Below are positions 58,403 through 64,000 of a DNA stretch of 64,000 nucleotides, one piece after another. The stretch covers positions 191,001 through 255,000 of the forward strand of contig BROG01000542.1 in the NCBI GenBank assembly GCA_030159075.1. The letters are read 5' to 3'. Under the pieces are notes generated by a model. The model was not told where the DNA came from, ran no database searches, and saw only the letters and a program-made list of their open reading frames with translations. The position numbers and the translations under genes were made by a program. Each line of letters starts with the position of its first letter. Positions within the stretch are counted from its first letter, which is position 1. The stretch is from Atrina japonica. Its lineage: Eukaryota; Mollusca; Bivalvia; Pterioida; Pinnidae.

Positions 58403-58607
58403 ATGCCATACGTTTTATGGCAGAAAACACATTCTCGCCATCTTAAATTTCACCCTAAATCAACATAGTCTCATGGTTGGTGTGAGTGTTCGTAATTCAA
58501 TTATTTAGCTGAAAAATTTCGCTTTCATTTTCAATTTGCCATCTCATATATCTAAGGACGAAAATAGTGAAAATTAAATGAGAGCGAAAATTTCCAGGTA
58601 TACAGTA
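58403..58607. mobile_element. Second TACTGTATACCTG-type MITE, left end worn
   Basis: CAGAAAACACATTCTCGCCA, ATCAACATAGTCTCATGGTT, TATCTAAGGACGAAAATAGT and the right end TTCCAGGTATACAGTA. Colinear with 57091-57321 and with 9640-9810. Confidence 0.65.
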
Positions 58608-58759
58608 TGTTGGGTTTGATGACACGATGACACGTAAAATTGTAAAACCAAGAATCTGTGTCACAGCAGGTGTAGCTTGTTAAAGATTTTGGTGTCACTC
58701 AATAGCACAGGTCAAAATCTGTTGAACTTCACCTAAAATTGGCAACATCTCTGTGTATA

Positions 58760-61700
58760 CAGGGCTCCGGAAAAACACTCGTCCGCTCGTCCATGACGAG
58801 TGAAAATTTATTCGGACGAGTGACCTCTGTTGTGGTGCTCGTCCGTCGGACGAGTGATTTTTTCAGAAGGTCGTATAAAAATAACATAATTTCGCTTGTA
58901 TTGCCGTCCATGTTCATGCATTGTCGGTGGTACATTCTATTAATAGATGCTATAAATAATCTGGTTTCATTTTCGTTTCAAATACATTCCCGATACGTAA
59001 TTCTAAGATGCTTTCCGAGTGTACCTTTACTTGGTCTACGTCAAATCTTAGTACAACCCGAAAGGCAATATATCCGGGTATTTGTGCTGTTTACACTCGT
59101 AACTAGCCTACTTGTAGTTAAGCTACGACCTGACGTTTATTATGGCTGGCAAACAGCTGACTTTGTCAGATTTACTTAAAAGAAAAAATAAAAGTAAAGA
59201 GGACACCGAAAAAATTGAAGAACACAGGCCTATATGTAGTAGATCTATGGAAGAAGCGAGCGAAGATGACGAGGCGGGAGATGTTGGCAGTGTTTCACAG
59301 AAACGTGAGGGAAGAAAAAGAGAAAGAGCGACAGAGGGCGAAAAGGAAGAAATGCGTGCTAAGAGAAAGTTATACGAAATGAAAAGAGTGAGAGAATTTA
59401 AGGAGAGTTGGAGAAAAATATATCCATGGGTTGAACACAATAAGGAAAAAAACGTAATGTTTTGTAAATTTTGTCAGAAATTTCCAAGGCTAGCTGACCA
59501 AAAGTCAAATTTATTTAACGGGATTAATACGTTCCGAGAGGAAACTTTGAAGTACCATGATAGATCAAAATGTCATTGTAAGTGTGCAGGGGAGTGGGAA
59601 AAACAGTTTGTGAGAGAACCAGGTACTGCTGCCTTGGAAATAACTGTGAAAAAGCTGACTGAAAAACATAATGAAGCAAAATTAAAAAGAATGAGAATTT
59701 TGTTTAATACTGCATATTTTGTTGCCAAACAAAATCTAGCATTTTGTAAATTTGAAAGTTTATGTGAGTTGCAAGAGAAAAATGGACTTGAATTAGGTGA
59801 TATGTACAAAAATGCAGACAAATGTAAAGAGTTTATTAGTTGTATTGCTAAGGTTGAAAATGATAGAATTAAGAAAAACATTGAAAATGCTAAGTTTGTT
59901 ACAGTGTTGGCAGATGGGTCGACTGATTGTGCAGTAATTGAGCAGGAGACTGTTTTTGTTAGGTATGTCAATATCAAAGGAGTTCCCTGTACTGATTTTG
60001 TTGACATTGTCCCCTTGCAATCTGCTAATGCTGATGGGGTTCTACAAGGGATATTAAAAGCCTTGGAAACAGTTGGTATTGACCTAGAATATTTAAAAGG
60101 TAAACTTGTTGGATGCAATTTTGATGGTGCATCAGTTATGATGGGAAAAGTTGGTGGTGTTGCAGTTAAGTTACAACAAAAAGTTGAACATGACTTAGTC
60201 AAGATACATTGTGTAGCACATAATCTTGAATTAGGGGTGCTTGATGCTGTTAAAAAACTGTTCCCTACTTGAAAAATTTCAAGACATAGTGCAACAGATC
60301 TTTAAATTTTATCACTACTCTCCAAAGAGAAGGAGGGAAATGAAAAGTATTGCTGCAATACTTGATGAGGTGCCAATAATGCAAACAGGTCTCCAAAAAA
60401 CAAGGTGGGTTGCATCTCGACATAGGGCAATTGATGCTATTTTTGAAGTCCTTACCAACCATAGTAACACATTTTCAGAACTCTTCTACTGGATCAAATG
60501 AGGAAGCTGCAAAGGTGAAGGGTTATTTAAAGGAAATTTGCACTGAGAAATTTTTGCGTTTTGCTCATTTCCTATGTGATGTAATGTCCATACTTGCTGA
60601 TCTAAGTAAGCAATTTCAGTCAGACACACTAAACCATAAATGATGTAGGTACTAAACTTGAGATTTGTTTATCAAGACTAGAAGAGTTGAAGCACCAAAA
60701 GGGTTCTTGTTATACTACATTTCTGCAGTCAGTTCATGTTGAAAGTGATACAGGTACATGTAAATTTGTATGTGGTAGAGATTCAACGATTGAAATCTCA
60801 AAGTCTGTTTTGAATTTGAAAACGAATTCAATTCATTTCTAGATAATGCCATTGGTTATTGTGGTACAAGATTCAAATCTCTCCAAGAGTTTCCAATGAT
60901 TGACTTTGGCATCTTTGACCACAGAGTATGGCCCTCAAACAGAGTAGATTTGACCAGTTATGGAAATGACAGTATTGAAAGATTGTGTAATTTCTTCAGT
61001 CAATTGCTGTCTGAGTCTGAAATTACTGCTGCCAAGGAAGAATGGTTAGAGCTAAAATTAAGATTAAGTAAGCAAAGGTCTGTCCAGCCATTAGAAGTAT
61101 TAGGTTCACTGTTACAGTCAAAACATGCTGGCTTGGAAAATATTCTTCTTCTGGTAGTAATTATGCTAACACTTTCCCCAAGTACAGCTAAGTGTGAAAG
61201 GAGCTTTTCCACAATGAAGCGTATAAAATCAACATTTCGAAGCAATCTTGGTCAAGACTCATTGAAAGATCTTCTTCAAGTTGACAGCTTAGAATCAAAA
61301 GTCAAAGATTTTGACTGTACTGATGCAATTTCTCATTGGCTACACTCTGCAAAAACTTCTAGGCATCTCACAACAGCTACTAGTATAGCAGCCTCTGAGT
61401 ACGTCTAGACTTGTGTGTGATCTCAGCATCTATACTAATATCATTGAGTTACTCACAGGAACTCTATGCCTTTTTGGGTCTTTGTAAACTTATGGTGTTT
61501 TTCTGGACAAACATTTTTTGCTGATAAAAATACTCAAAACAAGCCGCATATTTTTCAAAGCAGATTTATTTACTAAGGAGTAATTGGACTGCTTGTAATA
61601 GTTGAATACTTGAATAATTTTATTTTATAAACACATGATAGAAACTGTTTTGTTTTAATAATTTGTGTATGATTTTCTTATAAAACTGAAGGCTTCCAGA

Positions 61701-62222
61701 TAGAAGAAGGACTGCCATTGATTTAGCTCATTTTCAGAGTAAATATGATAGAACTGCTGAAACAAGCATTGTTTGATGTGTGAATAACAATTTCAGTATT
61801 GAGAACAGTTTGATGTTATTATTATTATTTTGCAATATGACACACCATTTACATTAATTTTGCTGTCTGTCTGTAGTCTTTGGTGTTAGATATTCATAAC
61901 TTAGGCTCAAAGACTTTCTTATTTTCTGACTAGATATTTACACAAACAATTTATAGATTTGATTTCATACATGTATTCATATGATGTTAAGTGAATAAAT
62001 CTTAAGTGTAAACTAAACTTGACTAATAAATATTTGTATTTTTGCACACCTATAATGCCATGAAAAAATCTTTATTTGAAATAAAGTTCTTGTTTTCAAA
62101 ATTAATTTTTCCTTTTTTATATCATTATAATTTGGACGAGTGGAAATTTTATTTGGACGAGTACTTTCTATTAAGCACTTGCCCGCCGGATGAGTGGTTT
62201 CAAAAGTTTTTCCTGAGCCCTG
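58760..62222 (+). mobile_element. Decayed hAT transposon (ZNF862/KIAA1586-like), 3463 bp
   Basis: TIRs CAGGGCTCCGGAAAAAC at 58760 and, inverted, CAGGGCTCAGGAAAAAC ending at 62222. They are flanked by GTGTATA (58753-58759) and GTATATA (62223-62229), an imperfect 7-nt part of a probable 8-bp hAT duplication. Both subterminal regions carry CTCGTCC / GGACGAG repeats in direct and inverted orientation, the usual transposase-binding layout. Inside is one transposase gene (59142-61408), broken by frameshifts. It sits in GEMIN5 intron 5 in the sense orientation. About 0.6 kb of AT-rich 3' non-coding DNA follows the transposase. Confidence 0.93.
59142..61408 (+). pseudogene. hAT transposase, broken by at least four frameshifts
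   Basis: The first frame (59142-60272, 376 codons) begins MAGKQLTLSDLLKRK, a short basic N-terminus, followed by an acidic/basic region. A zinc finger of the TTF/BED-like kind follows at about residues 100-150 (FCKFCQKFP with a later CHCKC). The RNase H-like core carries LADGSTD (Asp258) and NFDGASVMMG (Asp328), then KIHCVAHNLELGVLDA. The frame then shifts near 60255-60265. Matching pieces continue in other frames, with further shifts near 60473-60500, 60630-60645 and 60830-60845. The last open piece (to the stop at 61406) has the hAT C-terminal dimerisation signature around STAKCERSFSTMKRIK. The order of parts fits ZNF862/KIAA1586-type hAT transposases. It is clearly non-functional as it stands. 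Long uninterrupted first half means decay is fairly recent, or that half was retained. Confidence 0.92.
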
Positions 62223-62261
62223 GTATATATAAAAAAATCCCTGACAGGCTGTAAAACAGTG

Positions 62262-62690
62262 GTGTTGCCAACCTCAGAAATCCAATCAATCTTAGTGATC
62301 CAGCAACAGTGATTGTCCTGTGTTCGAGCACCTGCTCCACAAGTGGATGGTTTGGGGTTCAAATCCAAGACTCATTCATCATTGTGTTGCATTCTTTAGA
62401 AATGGTCCTTCCCATATCATGTGATAGTGCTGTAATCCAGTCACAATCTTAGCCAACCAACAAACAGCAGTGATAATCCTGTAGTAGATGCACCTGTTCC
62501 AGAAGTATGTGGTTATGAGTTCAAATCCAGGTCTTACTCCTCTTTGTGTTGCAAACCTCAGAAATGATCCTTCCCATGACATGTGCTAGTCCTGTAATCC
62601 TATCACAATCTTAGCCAACCAATGGCAGTTATTATCCTGTGGTAGAGCACCTGGTACACAAGTTGGATGGTTTGTGGTTCAAAACCAGGT
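62262..62690 (+). repeat. About 160-bp tandem repeat x 3 with tRNA-like boxes
   Basis: Units share CAATCTTAGCCAACCAA, GTGAT(T/A)(G/A)TCCTGT, GTAGAGCACCTG and CAGAAATG(A/G)TCCTTCCCAT. Each has a B-box-like GGTTCAAATCC (62356, about 62518, 62676). It looks like a tandemly amplified tRNA-derived SINE head, starting just after the hAT element. Confidence 0.75.
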
Positions 62691-62815
62691 CAAACTTACA
62701 ACTTTTTGATACAGTTATAGTTGATGTAGTGACTATAGATTTCCGTTTATGGAGTTAAAGGCAATGTAAATTAAAAGTTCTTGTGTAATGGCAGGTGTGG
62801 CATGTTAAAAAATTC

Positions 62816-62900
62816 TTAACTCATCAACCCCTGAAAAACAATGGACTCGTCTGTAAATCAATGACTCAGGCCAGTCCAAATGTGTCTGTAAGAGTAAAGG
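62816..62900 (+). mobile_element. TTAA mini-MITE, copy 8
   Basis: TTAACTCATCAACCCCTGAA, AATGGACTCGTCTGTAAATC, CCAGTCCAAATGTGTCTGTA; the right end decays after AAGAGTAAAGG. Confidence 0.8.
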
Positions 62901-62983
62901 AAATATTACATATCCACCAATTTTGACCTATAACATAGGTCAAAATTGGTGGATAGAGGAAGACATCTTATTATTAAACTACA

Positions 62984-63190
62984 GTAAATTGGGATATTTT
63001 GGCCATTGTTTAATTTTGGCTAATTTGACCACCCTATAAAAATGGCCAACATTAAACTGTCCAAAATATGTACAGGTTTTTTGCTGGTATTTTTTAAAAA
63101 CATTTTAGTGTTTTATAGATTAACAAACAAGGAGCTTTTAAAATAACAGTGTGGACGTATACTTTAATTAAGTACCATATGAGCATTAAC
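62984..63190. repeat. Dispersed repeat R, uninterrupted copy
   Basis: AAATTGGGATATTTTGGCCA to AACAGTGTGGACGTATACTT, colinear with 23500-24055 but without the SINE. It supplies the empty target site. Confidence 0.85.
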
Positions 63191-63386
63191 TAATTGTGTT
63201 ATTTAAACCTTTTTTTTTAATGCTGCACAATTACTTTTTTAACAAAACAAAAAAAAAACGGTTAAAGAATAGAAAATATTGCATTTAAATAAATCTTAAA
63301 ATCTCTAATAGGCCCTCACCTTAGTAATGTCTGATGACCTTGACCTCTAAGATTGTGCAATTAAAAAGGGGCATTAACTTTTGTTC

Positions 63387-63538
63387 GAGTCTGTTATATG
63401 TAATTTGAGTCTGTTAATATGTAATTTGAGTCTATTATATGTAATTTGAGTCTGTTTATATGTGATTTGAGTCTGTTAATATGTAATTTGAGTCTGTTGA
63501 TATGTAATTTGAGTCTGTTTATATATAATTTGAGTTGG
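63387..63538. repeat. 21-bp minisatellite next to the exon F acceptor
   Basis: Seven units of GAGTCTGTTAATATGTAATTT (20-22 bp). The last unit ends about 18 nt before exon F, leaving only a short unique CCTGCAATTTCAG. Confidence 0.95.
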
Positions 63539-63555
63539 TGTACCTGCAATTTCAG

Positions 63556-63685
63556 GTGTTGTTGGCTGTTACGGGTTTACACGAGCTGACTGTTCAACAG
63601 ATAATGAAGATAAAAAATGTTGATTTACCTGTAGAAGTCTTCACGTTTAGCAAGTTACAGGCAAATTCTAAAGTTCTCTTACCAG
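63556..63685 (+). CDS. GEMIN5: GEMIN5 exon F: next helices of the TPR-like domain
   Basis: 130 nt exon with acceptor CCTGCAATTTCAG and donor GTATTT. It starts in phase 0, directly continuing exon E, and ends in phase 1. It encodes VLLAVTGLHELTVQQIMKIK, then NVDLPVEVFTFSKLQANSKV and LLP. The opening VLLAVTGLHEL-VQQ matches the hydrophobic LVFCLLELLSRHLEEKQ helix that follows ESLQ in vertebrate GEMIN5; the rest falls in a part of the family that varies in length and sequence. A 21-bp minisatellite ends about 18 nt before the exon, so the branch-point region of this intron is made partly of tandem repeat. The following exon lies beyond the window. Confidence 0.82.
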
Positions 63686-64000
63686 GTATTTTCTGTTCAA
63701 ATTATGACAATTTTTAAGGCACCCCATTCTTTGAATTTTAAGCACCGTTATTCTAGAGCTTGATCTGTCCTTTTTTATCCTGTATGTATATGATAAATGA
63801 TAGTGATCCACATCATACAGGTAACTCTCGATGGCTCGAACATCGAAACCTCAAAGTTCTCGAAGTTTCATACACGTCCAGATTTTTTTAAAAAATAAAT
63901 TAAATAATTTTTCCGGTAACCCCCGTGGACTTGGAGGTATAGGGAGTCACTTGTATATGGGTCTTTTAACGATACCCATTGTGGAATATACTTTTAAAGC
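63686..64000. other. Intron after exon F, to the window edge
   Basis: No exon seen. At about 63822 CAGGTAACTCTCGATGGCTC, then GAACATCGAAACCTC, resembles the left TIR of the pogo-like family; its right end would lie beyond the window. Confidence 0.45.

Noticed and set aside
58739..59179. 146-codon + frame overlapping the left end of the hAT element
   Set aside because: It runs through the TIR and subterminal repeats in a different frame from the transposase, with no recognisable similarity.
59573..60202. 209-codon minus-strand frame
   Set aside because: Antisense shadow of the hAT transposase; the sense frame has zinc finger, RNase H-like and dimerisation signatures.

Overview
This is a eukaryotic (animal) window. 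It is AT-rich, almost all non-coding, and packed with interspersed and tandem repeats. I see no bacterial-type genes, operons, CRISPR arrays or RNA genes that I would defend. The types and tails of its tRNA-headed SINEs, the many short TA-flanked DNA elements and the very large introns fit a mollusc, most likely a bivalve. That placement is inference from repeat style. The species cannot be named from this sequence alone.

One host gene is recognisable, on the + strand: six consecutive coding exons of GEMIN5 (gem-associated protein 5, the snRNA-binding subunit of the SMN complex). The exons are at 13760-13885, 40213-40350, 49967-50114, 55729-55848, 58047-58260 and 63556-63685. They are joined by GT-AG introns of about 26.3, 9.6, 5.6, 2.2 and 5.3 kb. 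Reading frame is preserved across all five junctions (876 nt, 292 codons). They cover the end of the linker after the WD40 domain and much of the central TPR-like dimerisation domain. The WD40 exons should lie to the left and the C-terminal exons to the right of the window. The leftmost 13.7 kb is probably one more intron.

The introns are a transposon archive. (1) A decayed 3.46 kb hAT transposon lies in the fifth intron (58760-62222). It has matched terminal inverted repeats and a frameshifted ZNF862/KIAA1586-type transposase. (2) Related hAT-like short elements lie at 5665-5951, 51850-52916 and 55374-55610. (3) Two tRNA-headed SINE families, here called SINE-1 and SINE-2, occur in many copies. 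Several copies have 10-13 bp target-site duplications, and both families share the same 3' tail. (4) Numerous pogo/Tigger-like miniature elements of about 165-180 bp carry TIRs starting CAGTGNAACC and sit between TA dinucleotides. (5) A 91 bp TTAA-ended miniature element occurs about eight times. (6) A 330-370 bp near-palindromic miniature element occurs four times between 11.3 and 16.3 kb. (7) Several nested insertions allow relative dating.

Tandem repeats are also abundant: minisatellites at 8.7-9.6, 10.1-10.5, 22.1-22.8, 40.6-40.8, 42.7-44.1, 49.0-49.3 and 63.4-63.5 kb; a 23-bp satellite with higher-order structure at 21.1-22.0 kb; and long (TA)n, (TC)n, (CA)n, (GT)n and poly-G tracts. Most open frames of 60-165 codons come from these repeats and are not genes.
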